Translations under genes and position numbers: made by a program
In this document: positions 22,144-29,592 of the stretch, in pieces
Position numbering within the stretch: position 1 is the first letter of the stretch
How the letters are laid out: each line of letters begins with the position of its first letter
IMG/VR virus record: IMGVR_UViG_3300029319_000263
Coordinates: 1 to 32,137 of that record
Reading direction: 5' to 3' (one strand)
From: a virus
Length of the DNA stretch: 32,137 nucleotides
Notes under the pieces: generated by a model
The model's input: the letters and a program-made list of their open reading frames with translations, nothing else
The model's database searches: none
Told to the model about the DNA's origin: nothing

Positions 22144-23076
22144 TTATGTATATATTAAGCTGAATTCATTATTAGCTGCACTTGGAACAAGTGTATATGG
22201 AATCTCAAGCATCGCTACTCCATCCATCTCTCCATAATTGACATCTCCTATATCAACCTTAGTACTTGTAAGTTGTACTTTATTCCCTGCTGTTGTTCCA
22301 TGTAAAAACTGCAAGTTACCTAATGATGAATCTGTTAAAGCAGCCGTAAAATAATCTTTCTGTGCAATCGTTGGTGCTTCTATAGTTACTGATCCGTTAG
22401 ATGCTCTATCTGTAACAATAACTTCTTTTGTGCCACCAACAAGTTCTCTATAAACTGTAGATACACCTAGATCCATAGTTAAAGATTGTAATGCACCTGC
22501 ATAAGATAAAAGTTGGAAACCAGTAGTATTTCCATTTTTAAAAATTAATGGTGTCGCTTGATTACCATAAGTAACAGTAGGTAGAGCAGTATCAGTAGGG
22601 GCATTGTAGATTCCAGTAAAAGTGAAATCAATAGTTGGGATTGAACCTACCTCGGCTGAAATCGTAAAACTTCCTCGGCAACCAGTAACTTTATGTCTTA
22701 CACCATCAACATTGTAATGAATAGTTACTGATGAAAAACTACTTGAAACAGGAGCGTAAGTGACAGAAGTTCCGCTTGCAACTGTCTCCGAGAGTCCAGT
22801 GGCCTTTAAAGCACTTCCGTATCTAGGGGCTGTCCCGGCGGTTCCAGACCCTGCAAGTTCTACGCTGAAAGTACATTCAACTCTAGTGTTTGCTAAAAGC
22901 TGTTCTGATGAACCAAGATATGGTCTAACAACATCTCTGTTAACAACATCACTTGATTGTGGTGTAATACTCAGATCAGTTACTAATACTACATCTGTTG
23001 CTGCTGGTGTAGGATCAGTTCCATAAGAACTTTCTGTTTCAATCAGAATTACTCTCTTTCTTGTCAGTAGTGCCAT
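22144..23076 (-). CDS. Major tail tube protein (310 aa)
   Basis: 310 residues: MALLTRKRVILIETESSYGT, then D-x-x-P-x-x-x-D-V-V-L-V, E-x-x-x-x-P, a region of GSGTAGTAPRYG and YAPVSS-x-F-x-S-V-T, a V-D-G-V-R-H-K-V-T-GCRGSFTISAEVG centre and a strand-rich C-terminus. This is the layout of the Phage_tube_2-type tail tube (also called major tail protein) of lambda-like phages. It polymerises into the hexameric tube. It follows the 50-residue protein, whose end overlaps its start by 38 nt, and precedes the gpG gene by 50 nt. Confidence 0.88.
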   Translation of the reverse strand: MALLTRKRVILIETESSYGTDPTPAATDVVLVTDLSITPQSSDVVNRDVVRPYLGSSEQLLANTRVECTFSVELAGSGTAGTAPRYGSALKATGLSETVASGTSVTYAPVSSSFSSVTIHYNVDGVRHKVTGCRGSFTISAEVGSIPTIDFTFTGIYNAPTDTALPTVTYGNQATPLIFKNGNTTGFQLLSYAGALQSLTMDLGVSTVYRELVGGTKEVIVTDRASNGSVTIEAPTIAQKDYFTAALTDSSLGNLQFLHGTTAGNKVQLTSTKVDIGDVNYGEMDGVAMLEIPYTLVPSAANNEFSLIYT

Positions 23077-23191
23077 CAGTTGTTACCTCTGTAGGTGGTT
23101 CAGCTTGTTTTGTTTGTTGAACTAGCTTTGCCTTGCCAGTTTTAGGATTAAGGATGTAAGTTCCACCCTCATTTGGGATTTCATACTCCAT
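23039..23191 (-). CDS. Small protein before tail tube (50 aa)
   Basis: This frame runs from ATG 23191 to TGA 23039-23041 and is too short for routine lists. It encodes MEYEIPNEGGTYILNPKTGK followed by a Lys/Gln-rich segment, then a Glu/Pro/Thr-rich polar tail with several Asp/Lys. The first 25 residues have the 'EGGTY-x-(L/R)-(N/D)-x-KTGK-x-x-LVQ-x-T' form that I recall from very small proteins placed next to tail tube genes in other siphoviruses. Its last 38 nt overlap the tail tube start in another frame. It has no recognised function and the ribosome-binding site is weak. Confidence 0.6.
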   Translation of the reverse strand: MEYEIPNEGGTYILNPKTGKAKLVQQTKQAEPPTEVTTDGTTDKKESNSD

Positions 23192-23232
23192 ATTAAACGC
23201 TTGGGGTTGTTAGGGTATGACCTAATTATAAA

Positions 23233-23661
23233 TCATGTACTCAAACTGTTATATGAAGTTCTGTAATCGATCTCAAACTCACAGGTTATAAGACCTGCTG
23301 GTTGATCTGCATCTAAAACTTCAAATGTCTGAGTCGCTGGTCTTATGTCTTTTGCAAGACCGCCAACAGTTGGATCATTAAGTACTTTTGTAAATAAACT
23401 TTCTACAGTTGGATCTCCAACATTATCAGGGATAGTACCTCTGACAATAACAACAATCCTTATACGCAAAGTCCAATCTATTTTTAAATAACTTGAACTA
23501 TTTATAGATGGCTCATCAGTAACAGGTTCTATAACAATTGCAGGGGACTCTCCATTTGTTATAGGTTCTATTCGTGATCTATAAATCCGAGTAGATACTC
23601 CTGTAGTACCTGCAAGGGTTGTTTTTAATGCAGCTATAATCTGTTCTCTTTTACTTGCCAT
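23233..23661 (-). CDS. Tail terminator, gpU-like (142 aa)
   Basis: 142 residues with the classic fold pattern of small tail terminator/completion proteins (lambda gpU family): an N-terminal helix (REQIIAALKTTLAG), a strand with (S/T)RIYRSRIEPI, ESPAIVIEP, (W)TLRIRIVVIVRG, then a helix, TVGGLAKDIRP and a final strand EFEIDYRTS. Such proteins cap the tail tube and bind the head-tail connector. The start ATG lies 2 nt after the previous stop. Position between gpFII-like and the tail tube is that of gpZ/gpU. I prefer gpU because of the closing DI-R-x-x-x-x-x-(F/V)...(F/L)-D-Y-R-T strand; gpZ is possible. Confidence 0.75.
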   Translation of the reverse strand: MASKREQIIAALKTTLAGTTGVSTRIYRSRIEPITNGESPAIVIEPVTDEPSINSSSYLKIDWTLRIRIVVIVRGTIPDNVGDPTVESLFTKVLNDPTVGGLAKDIRPATQTFEVLDADQPAGLITCEFEIDYRTSYNSLST

Positions 23662-23663
23662 GA

Positions 23664-23942
23664 TTATGTTTTAGTTAAGCTTACTAAACAAAAACTACCA
23701 TCATCTATTTTTCTTGCACTCCTAACTTTATAATTTTCTGAATTTACTTTTACAACATCATCAAAAACTAAAGATCCTAACTCAGAAGTTTTTGCTGTTA
23801 ATTCATAGTCAGTTGTCATTACTAAACCATCAGCAACTATCTCATCTGGCTGTTCCAATATTCCTTTGTATAAAACACCCTGATACTCAACAGCATCTCC
23901 AAAGTCTGCCAAAAAAATATCTAAATCTTCAGTAAATGCCAT
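23664..23942 (-). CDS. Head-tail joining protein, gpFII-like (92 aa)
   Basis: 92 residues: MAFTEDLDIFLADFGDAVEY, then GVLYKGILEQPDEI, a Y-E-L-T-A-K-T-(S)-E-L strand, DDVVKVNSENYKVRSARKID and a final C-L-V-S-L. This strand order and the closing 'G-x-x-x-x-V-x-x-x-x-x-(D/G)-DG-x-(F/S)-x-x-x-x-L' fit the gpFII head-tail joining family (117 residues in lambda). The start codon lies only 3 nt from the end of a terminator's U-tract and has no Shine-Dalgarno, which may keep its expression below the capsid genes. Length and start MAFTEDL are typical, so the ATG is probably right. Confidence 0.72.
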   Translation of the reverse strand: MAFTEDLDIFLADFGDAVEYQGVLYKGILEQPDEIVADGLVMTTDYELTAKTSELGSLVFDDVVKVNSENYKVRSARKIDDGSFCLVSLTKT

Positions 23943-23945
23943 GAG

Positions 23946-23971
23946 AAAAAAAAAGCCCTCAAATGAGGGCT
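23946..23971 (-). terminator. Intrinsic terminator after head genes
   Basis: On the minus strand, GCCCTC-ATTT-GAGGGC (23970-23955) forms a 6-bp GC-rich stem with a 4-nt loop, extended by one A-T pair, and is followed at once by nine U (23954-23946). An A-rich segment precedes it. It lies just 3' of the decoration gene stop (23979) and directly before the next ATG (23942). It should cut down transcription from capsid genes into tail genes, or set a ratio. Confidence 0.88.
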
Positions 23972-23978
23972 AAATATT

Positions 23979-24362
23979 TTAGCCGTACTTTTTAACACCA
24001 ACTAAGTTGATACTAAAAGTAAAGGTTGGGGATGATCCACCGATTGTTTGAACAATCTTGATATAACGCTTGCACTCATCTTTGTTAATTGTAAGTGTTT
24101 GCATTGAAGCAGATCCTGTTACTTGAGTAAAAGTAGCACCAGATAAATCCGTGTATGTACCACTTGAAGCATCAGATTCAGTAATTTTAATATCTAATGT
24201 TGGAGAAGAACCGCCACCAGCAGCACTATCCAAAATTAGCATTACATCTCCATCGTATTCGAGAAGATCTATTGCACTTGATGTAGCTGTGCTTGTTACA
24301 GCAGCAGTAGCAACACCAGCAACAACAGTAAGTTTTTCTAAGTTCTGTTGAATAACAGACAT
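23979..24362 (-). CDS. Head decoration-like structural protein (127 aa)
   Basis: 127 residues with the strongest ribosome-binding site seen (AGGAGGA, about 8 nt before ATG 24362), implying high expression. The sequence has YDGDVMLILDSAAGGGSSPT, LDIKITESDASSGTYTDLSG, ATFTQVTG and a C-terminal RYIKIVQTIGGSSPTFTFS. This is the pattern of small beta-sandwich virion proteins usually found after the major capsid gene in many phages (annotated as head decoration or structural protein). Its place after the capsid gene matches lambda gpD's genomic neighbourhood, though the sequence differs. A terminator follows. Confidence 0.75.
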   Translation of the reverse strand: MSVIQQNLEKLTVVAGVATAAVTSTATSSAIDLLEYDGDVMLILDSAAGGGSSPTLDIKITESDASSGTYTDLSGATFTQVTGSASMQTLTINKDECKRYIKIVQTIGGSSPTFTFSINLVGVKKYG

Positions 24363-24363
24363 T

Positions 24364-24696
24364 TTAAGATTCCTCCTGAGTAGAAATAAACTCTTCTAAT
24401 TTTGTAATTAGATCGGTTTTGTTTTGTCTTCTATCGAGTTCTATTCCTAACTGACGGCCATAAGTTTCAATTTGTGATTTTGTCATTTGAGAAAAATCAA
24501 CCTTGTCGCTATCGGCATCTTCTGACTCGACTTCTGGTTCTGTACTAGCAGTAGGTGCTTCACAAGTTTCAACAACTAATTCAGCTTTTCCAATAGCTAC
24601 TAAATACTCTCCACTTTGCTGTTCAAGATCAACAATAGAACCAGAGTCCGTAGGGACTCCAGCTATCATTGTTGCTCGTAGCAATTTAAACTTCAT
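24364..24696 (-). CDS. Small head protein with C-terminal HeH/LEM-like domain
   Basis: The start is ATG 24696, one base after the capsid stop, with GGA 7 nt upstream; an upstream in-frame methionine would overlap the capsid gene. The N-terminal ~45 residues (KLLRATMIAGVPTDSGSIVD, then QQSGEYLVAIGKAEL) resemble the small 'K-x-L-x-x-x-x-G-x-x-x-x-x-G-D-x-x-x-x-(D/E)...L-x-x-x-x-A-x-(L/Y)' head proteins common after capsid genes. An acidic, Ser-rich linker (48-75) leads to QIETYGRQLGIELDRRQNKT and a final helix, a helix-extended-loop-helix (HeH/LEM, SAP-like) domain that in other phages may bind DNA or proteins. Function is unknown. Confidence 0.65.
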   Translation of the reverse strand: MKFKLLRATMIAGVPTDSGSIVDLEQQSGEYLVAIGKAELVVETCEAPTASTEPEVESEDADSDKVDFSQMTKSQIETYGRQLGIELDRRQNKTDLITKLEEFISTQEES

Positions 24697-24697
24697 A

Positions 24698-27448
24698 TTA
24701 TGTTCCGAAGCAGAATGCACCTGGTTGCTTAACAGCAAAGTCAACATCTTGTAATGCAATGATTCTTACACTACCTGCTGTTGCATTTGCATATGGATCT
24801 ACAGTTAGATCTAAACCAGACCACATACCAATTACAAACTGTGAGAAGTCTCCAAAGAGAACATCGTTGTTTGCAAGCTGATTAGAAACAATAGCTGGAT
24901 AGCCATTAATTTCATTGTTCTCAAACACGAACTGTGCTGTGTTTGTAGCCTTCTCTGTTGACTTCAATGCACCTCTAGCAGAAGCATTGATTAGGTAGTA
25001 CATATTAGCTACATCAGCGTTAGCTGCTGCAACGTCTGTCTCCATTCCGATGTACTCAGCAAATGTACCAAATGTAGTAATTGTCTGTGTACCTACACCA
25101 GTTGTATCTTTGATACCAAGTGGCTCGTTTGAGCTACCAGAACCATAAATAGCTGCGTTATCTAACTTAGTAGCAATAACCTTTGCAATGTCATCTCTAA
25201 TCATTGCCTCAACATCAATTGAAGATTGAAGAAGAAGTCTTCTAGAGTAATCAACAAATGCACCAACTGTCTTAGGTGTCATGTTGACTTGATCAAAAGC
25301 TTGCTGACTTTCTGTTGGAGAACCCGATTCGCCAACGAAATAAGCGGTGCTGGTTGAGGTCATCCGGGGGATAGATACGTTACCTGACAATCCAGTAAGC
25401 ATTGTTGGATTAGTTGCCATCACAGCCATTCTCTTTCTAAGAATGTCAATGAATGAACCTGCAAGTAATTCTGTTGGAACTAAGTTACCACCAGCTGTTG
25501 CAGTACCTACATTTAAGTCTCTTTTTAAAACTTCGTTAGGAACTAAAATTCCATTTGCAGGTTTCTCATACTTCTTAGAAGCTGCGTCAGATACCTCTCT
25601 CTCAAAAGCTGCTGCTTCTTGAGCTTGGCGATCTGTTGGATTTGCTAGAGCGTTTAATGCTCTTAAGAAAGAGAATCTCTTAATTTCTTTTTGGTCTAAG
25701 CCAACTTCATTAGTTGTCATGTCAGTAGAACGAATGGGTGTATTACGAACCTCTGCCTTGTTTTTAACAAGATCGAGGATAGCTGCTTTTGCTTCTTCGG
25801 GAGTTTTATTTCCCTTTATAAGTGAATCAGCAAGCTGTTCTGCTCCATACTCTCCAAACTCACGACATAACGAAGTGATTGATGCTGTACGAGCATTATT
25901 TTCATCAATAGCACGTTGTACTTCGGCTTTGATGTCGATTTCAACGGCTGGAGCCGTATCAACCGCAGTTTCTTTAGTTGATTCTTCCATGTTTCGGACT
26001 GTTGTTGATGCGGGTTCAACCGCAGAATTAATCTCCTCTGAAGGAGATTCTTGTTCCATACTAATACTATTACCTTGTGAGGGTTCTATCAAACTTCTAC
26101 CAAAACCAATAGTTGGATCAGCTGGAACAGTTACAACTGATAGTTCGTGAACTGACCAGTTGGTGGCTCTCATGCCATCTTCTGCTTCTTCCATATCATT
26201 TATCTGATATCCAAAAGAAATACCTCTTAATATTCCATCCTGGACATCTTGTAATATTTCAGATGCAAACTTATTGCGAGAGAAACGAATCTTTGCATAA
26301 CCACGTTTGGTTTCTGGATCGATTCGAGCTGACTCCACTACCCCAATAGGTTTGTTCATATCATGATTAAACAGAACAGCACCGCCATCATTAAGTCGTG
26401 CTAAATCTGCTGCTCCTTCCTCATGACTTAATATTTCGTTACCAAAATATCTTTTTACAGGATATTCAGAACTAAATGGAAACTCAAATGTTCTTGCTTT
26501 TACGTTTTTGAAGTCCGTAACCTCTTTACGCTCAAACTTATCTCCATTCTCAATCGATCTAATATCGGCAATTTTTGTAAGTGCCGAAAATCGATGACCT
26601 GCATATATATCGGTGGATTCGCCATCTCTATAAACTTGAATCAAAGCAGCAGGGTCATCTGCTGTTCCGTTAATAACAAAAGAACTGCTAGGAACATCAA
26701 TCTGTCCATCTCTTACAATTTTTGTGATCTTACCTCTAGCTCGACCTCCACTAGCATTCCAAGATACAAAATCGCCTGTTTTTAAAGCATCAGGTTCTGC
26801 TCTTTTTTCAACTTTAGTTGTTTCAGCCATAGTTTTTTCGTTAGTAGCAGGTTCAAACTTGATAGGTTCAAACTCGTTTCTCTCAAGCCAAGCTTGTGCT
26901 TCAGAGGCAGAATATTCAGAAAGTCTGAACCTAATTGATTGAAGTTCAGCACCCTCCTCATTATCCTTTATACCAAATATAAAGTCTATGCCTTGGGAGG
27001 CTTCATTGTTAGACCGCCTAAATGTATCATATTCCTCAGAATTTGTAATAGTTGCTGCGTGTTCATTTGGATATGGTCTTGCTAAATCTATAACTTCTCC
27101 TCTTTCTCTTGCCTTTTTAATTTGTGCAGCTTTTTTACGACTCCAACTAAAACCTGCGTCCCCACCCCAAGCTGCCCAAGCCACTCGGCCTTTTGATGGG
27201 TATCCTTTTTCTCCGGGACTAAAACCTTCTGCTTTTTTATCAACTTCATGTCTAGCAAAAAAACTAAACATTCTCACAACAACGTCAGCAGATAACTCAT
27301 TACCACTAATAATCTGTGTAGCTCTTACTGCTGCAACTTGTGTCCCACCTGCCCTACCTTCTTTTTTCCATTCTTTATATCGTCTAGCCTCCGTCTTCAT
27401 CCCATCTGTGGGTTTTAAATTAATCTCTGTGCCACTTACATTTGCCAT
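24698..27448 (-). CDS. Prohead protease-major capsid protein fusion (916 aa)
   Basis: One open frame carries several head functions. Residues 1-115 (RAGGTQVAAVRATQI, FFARHEVDKK, GYPSKGRVAWAAWGGDAG) and 130-200 (HAATITNSEEYDTFRR, IRFRLSEYSASEAQAWL) are N-terminal domains found in phage head proteins. Residues ~222-292 (TGDFVSWNASGGRARGKIT) look like a Tudor-like DUF2945/HVA1 domain. Residues ~310-452 are an HK97-type prohead protease, with H362 (LFNHD), S411 (LRGISFGY) and H434-E435. About 453-590 is an acidic linker that could act as a delta/scaffold segment. From ~640 (LVPTELLAGSFIDILR) to 916 is the HK97-fold major capsid protein. No separate capsid gene exists. Release of the capsid part by self-cleavage in the linker is expected. 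Confidence 0.9.
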   Translation of the reverse strand: MANVSGTEINLKPTDGMKTEARRYKEWKKEGRAGGTQVAAVRATQIISGNELSADVVVRMFSFFARHEVDKKAEGFSPGEKGYPSKGRVAWAAWGGDAGFSWSRKKAAQIKKARERGEVIDLARPYPNEHAATITNSEEYDTFRRSNNEASQGIDFIFGIKDNEEGAELQSIRFRLSEYSASEAQAWLERNEFEPIKFEPATNEKTMAETTKVEKRAEPDALKTGDFVSWNASGGRARGKITKIVRDGQIDVPSSSFVINGTADDPAALIQVYRDGESTDIYAGHRFSALTKIADIRSIENGDKFERKEVTDFKNVKARTFEFPFSSEYPVKRYFGNEILSHEEGAADLARLNDGGAVLFNHDMNKPIGVVESARIDPETKRGYAKIRFSRNKFASEILQDVQDGILRGISFGYQINDMEEAEDGMRATNWSVHELSVVTVPADPTIGFGRSLIEPSQGNSISMEQESPSEEINSAVEPASTTVRNMEESTKETAVDTAPAVEIDIKAEVQRAIDENNARTASITSLCREFGEYGAEQLADSLIKGNKTPEEAKAAILDLVKNKAEVRNTPIRSTDMTTNEVGLDQKEIKRFSFLRALNALANPTDRQAQEAAAFEREVSDAASKKYEKPANGILVPNEVLKRDLNVGTATAGGNLVPTELLAGSFIDILRKRMAVMATNPTMLTGLSGNVSIPRMTSTSTAYFVGESGSPTESQQAFDQVNMTPKTVGAFVDYSRRLLLQSSIDVEAMIRDDIAKVIATKLDNAAIYGSGSSNEPLGIKDTTGVGTQTITTFGTFAEYIGMETDVAAANADVANMYYLINASARGALKSTEKATNTAQFVFENNEINGYPAIVSNQLANNDVLFGDFSQFVIGMWSGLDLTVDPYANATAGSVRIIALQDVDFAVKQPGAFCFGT

Positions 27449-27450
27449 GA

Positions 27451-29004
27451 TTACTCAGCCTTTTTGCGTGTTTTTTTAGATCTATTTGGTGGAGGAGGTG
27501 TAATATTTACATCTCCAGAACCCATCTCTACTTCTAAGTCTAGATCTTTATCTAATGTAACTCCTAAACTATCAGCGACATCTTGTTCTCTTGCGATCTC
27601 AGAAACAATATCGTCATAATCGCCACCATTTGTCTGTGCTATGACTTGTGACTTACTCATATAACCTGCTTGCTCTGCCTCACGATATGCTCTAATTTCC
27701 TTCAATGGATCAACATAATGTTGTGCAGGTGGAGTCCATCTTGGTTTGCAATATCTTTTCGAATTAGCTGTATAGTCAGGAAAGTCTAAATCGCCTGATA
27801 ATACTGATAATGCAAGCCACTCTTTAAATATTCTGAAATGAAAATTATCAATCATATACTTCTGACAGAACTTCCAATGTTCTCTGTCTTCTAACAAACT
27901 AAGTCTTGAACTTGAATAATTAGTCTCAGAAAAATCTTTACTGATAGTTTCAAAGCTACAACCTATACCTGTAGCAAAACGTCTAATTTTATTTTTCACA
28001 AACATCTCATATTGCTGAGATGGATAATCGATATCAGGTATCTGTACTGACTCGTTTGGAGCTAGATATCTAAACTCTCCTGGACTAAAGGATTGTATTC
28101 TTTGATTATTTTGCACCTCATCTCCAATCAGTTCTCCTTGATCATTTTGAATAAATCCCATAATACTTGCACCTGCTCTAGCCCTGATAACAGCAGCTTC
28201 TTCATATCCTTGTAACTGATGCATATCAGCCATCACACTATGAAACCAAGGTACTCCTCTATTTTGTCCAGGCCTTTCGGGTAAGAATAAATGAATAATA
28301 TCTTTTGCATCTATAAAGATATGTAATTTACGATTTGCAGAATAATCAAGATAATATGCATCGCCCGGATGTTTTGTAAGTATTGCATATCTAACAGGTC
28401 TGCCCCACTCATCTACCTCTACTCCGTTTCTCCACTCATTGTTTTTATTTAGTAACTTGTCATCATATTCTTCATCTAACAAATCACTTTCAATCATTTG
28501 CAAAGCAATAGGAACATTAGAATCGCCAAATGGTTTTCTTACGATCCTAAAAATAGCTTCTCCTGATTCGCATAATGCACCTGCTGCTAACCATTCAAAT
28601 TGATGAAAGCTATATTTACCTGCACAATCGCAACTATTAGCTTCTGACCACTCTGCCCATTTTTCTTCTATAAGATTATTTACTCTCTGATCTCTCTTCC
28701 CTCCTCTTTGTTGTAAAACAAGAGATTGAAATTTCATTCCTGTTCCGACAATATTAATTTGTGTTGTTCTTTTAGCTTGTCTTGCATATGGATTATTTCT
28801 TACAAGTTCTCTGGATCTATCTCTTAGCTTACGCAAACTATTCCTAATTTCAGCATCAGCACTTAACTGACTACTCATCCAATCTTGTGTAAGTCTAGAA
28901 ACTAATGCTCCTTGGTATGCTCGAAGACCTTTAAGTGGTTGTGCATTACTGCCAAAACCTAAAACTCTTTTTACTGCATTTGCAATGTTAGATCTAATTC
29001 CCAT
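27451..29004 (-). CDS. B: Portal protein, lambda gpB family (517 aa)
   Basis: 517 residues (lambda gpB 533). The opening region (DWMSSQLSADAEIRNSLRKL, RDRSRELVRNNPYARQAKRT, NIVGTGMKFQS) is the hallmark of the phage_portal_2 family. The middle includes EGEA-type GEAIFRIVRK, YDDIVS, and W-F-H-S-V-M-A-D-M (GVPWFHSVMADMHQLQGYEE), and IGCSFETISKDFSETNYSSS is the family's clip-region motif. A basic Pro-rich tail ends in KKTRKKAE. The portal forms the dodecameric ring through which DNA enters and leaves. Its ATG overlaps the upstream stop by one base (TAATG); its stop is 2 nt before the capsid gene. Confidence 0.93.
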   Translation of the reverse strand: MGIRSNIANAVKRVLGFGSNAQPLKGLRAYQGALVSRLTQDWMSSQLSADAEIRNSLRKLRDRSRELVRNNPYARQAKRTTQINIVGTGMKFQSLVLQQRGGKRDQRVNNLIEEKWAEWSEANSCDCAGKYSFHQFEWLAAGALCESGEAIFRIVRKPFGDSNVPIALQMIESDLLDEEYDDKLLNKNNEWRNGVEVDEWGRPVRYAILTKHPGDAYYLDYSANRKLHIFIDAKDIIHLFLPERPGQNRGVPWFHSVMADMHQLQGYEEAAVIRARAGASIMGFIQNDQGELIGDEVQNNQRIQSFSPGEFRYLAPNESVQIPDIDYPSQQYEMFVKNKIRRFATGIGCSFETISKDFSETNYSSSRLSLLEDREHWKFCQKYMIDNFHFRIFKEWLALSVLSGDLDFPDYTANSKRYCKPRWTPPAQHYVDPLKEIRAYREAEQAGYMSKSQVIAQTNGGDYDDIVSEIAREQDVADSLGVTLDKDLDLEVEMGSGDVNITPPPPNRSKKTRKKAE

Positions 29005-29588
29005 TAGTACGCTCCATCAAAACGAACAAATGTTGCTCGTGGATTGCCCAGACCATTTGCCATTGTCTCTGCTTGTTTTTCTCTTACAAGTTCTACTTTA
29101 TATTGACTCTTAAGAGTTAACAATTCAGCTAACTCATATTTTTTAGCAGTTCTTGTGCCAATCTTATATTCTTGGATAACTCCACCACTAATAATATTTC
29201 TTATAGCTGTTTCAATAGTTTCTAAATCTTTCTCTACTTGAGATCTTCCATCATAATTAACAGCAGTACCAGAAAACTCTAATGATTTTAAAACCTCAAA
29301 CTGACCTGTTGCTATTGTCTGTTTTTCTGCTCCTGACTTATTAGCTATTGCTTGATAGTACCAAGTTCCATTTGCAAAAGTTGCAGTTACATTACTAGCA
29401 ATTGTAAATTGAAAACCATCTATATATGCTGAACTATTAACTGTTACACCTGTTGGTGCTGTGTTAGTTCTTAGGTAATAAATAACTGACCAATCTGGAC
29501 TACTTATTGCATTTCCAAAGACATCTTGTGAAGCAGGTATTCTCCATTGAATATAATCTCCAGCTCTTATCGTTTTAGGAAAAGTCAT
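29004..29588 (-). CDS. gpW-like head-tail connector with extra N-terminal domain
   Basis: I use ATG 29588, 4 nt after the terminase stop; a TTG at 29609 is possible but has no ribosome-binding site. The last ~75 residues (VEKDLETIETAIRNIISGGV, YKIGTRTAKKYELAEL, ending RATFVRF) match the order of lambda gpW (short helix, G-x-x-x-x-x-x-x-G-R-x-x-x-(Y/F)-x-x-x-x-L, late R-x-x-x-(V/F)), and its genomic place between terminase and portal is that of W. The first ~115 residues, a beta-rich segment (AGDYIQWRIPASQDVFGN, YYLRTNTA, WYYQAIAN), are absent from lambda gpW (68 aa), so this is a fusion. The added part may be a head-side or decoration-like domain. Confidence 0.72.
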   Translation of the reverse strand: MTFPKTIRAGDYIQWRIPASQDVFGNAISSPDWSVIYYLRTNTAPTGVTVNSSAYIDGFQFTIASNVTATFANGTWYYQAIANKSGAEKQTIATGQFEVLKSLEFSGTAVNYDGRSQVEKDLETIETAIRNIISGGVIQEYKIGTRTAKKYELAELLTLKSQYKVELVREKQAETMANGLGNPRATFVRFDGAY

Positions 29589-29592
29589 TTTT

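Noticed and set aside
25816-26019. 67-codon frame on the minus strand inside the protease-capsid gene
   Set aside because: It is an alternative frame of the acidic linker, Gln/Leu-rich by composition, without ribosome-binding site.
26988-27479. 163-codon plus-strand frame opposite the protease-capsid gene
   Set aside because: The minus strand encodes recognisable head domains here; the plus frame has no motif and is a composition shadow.
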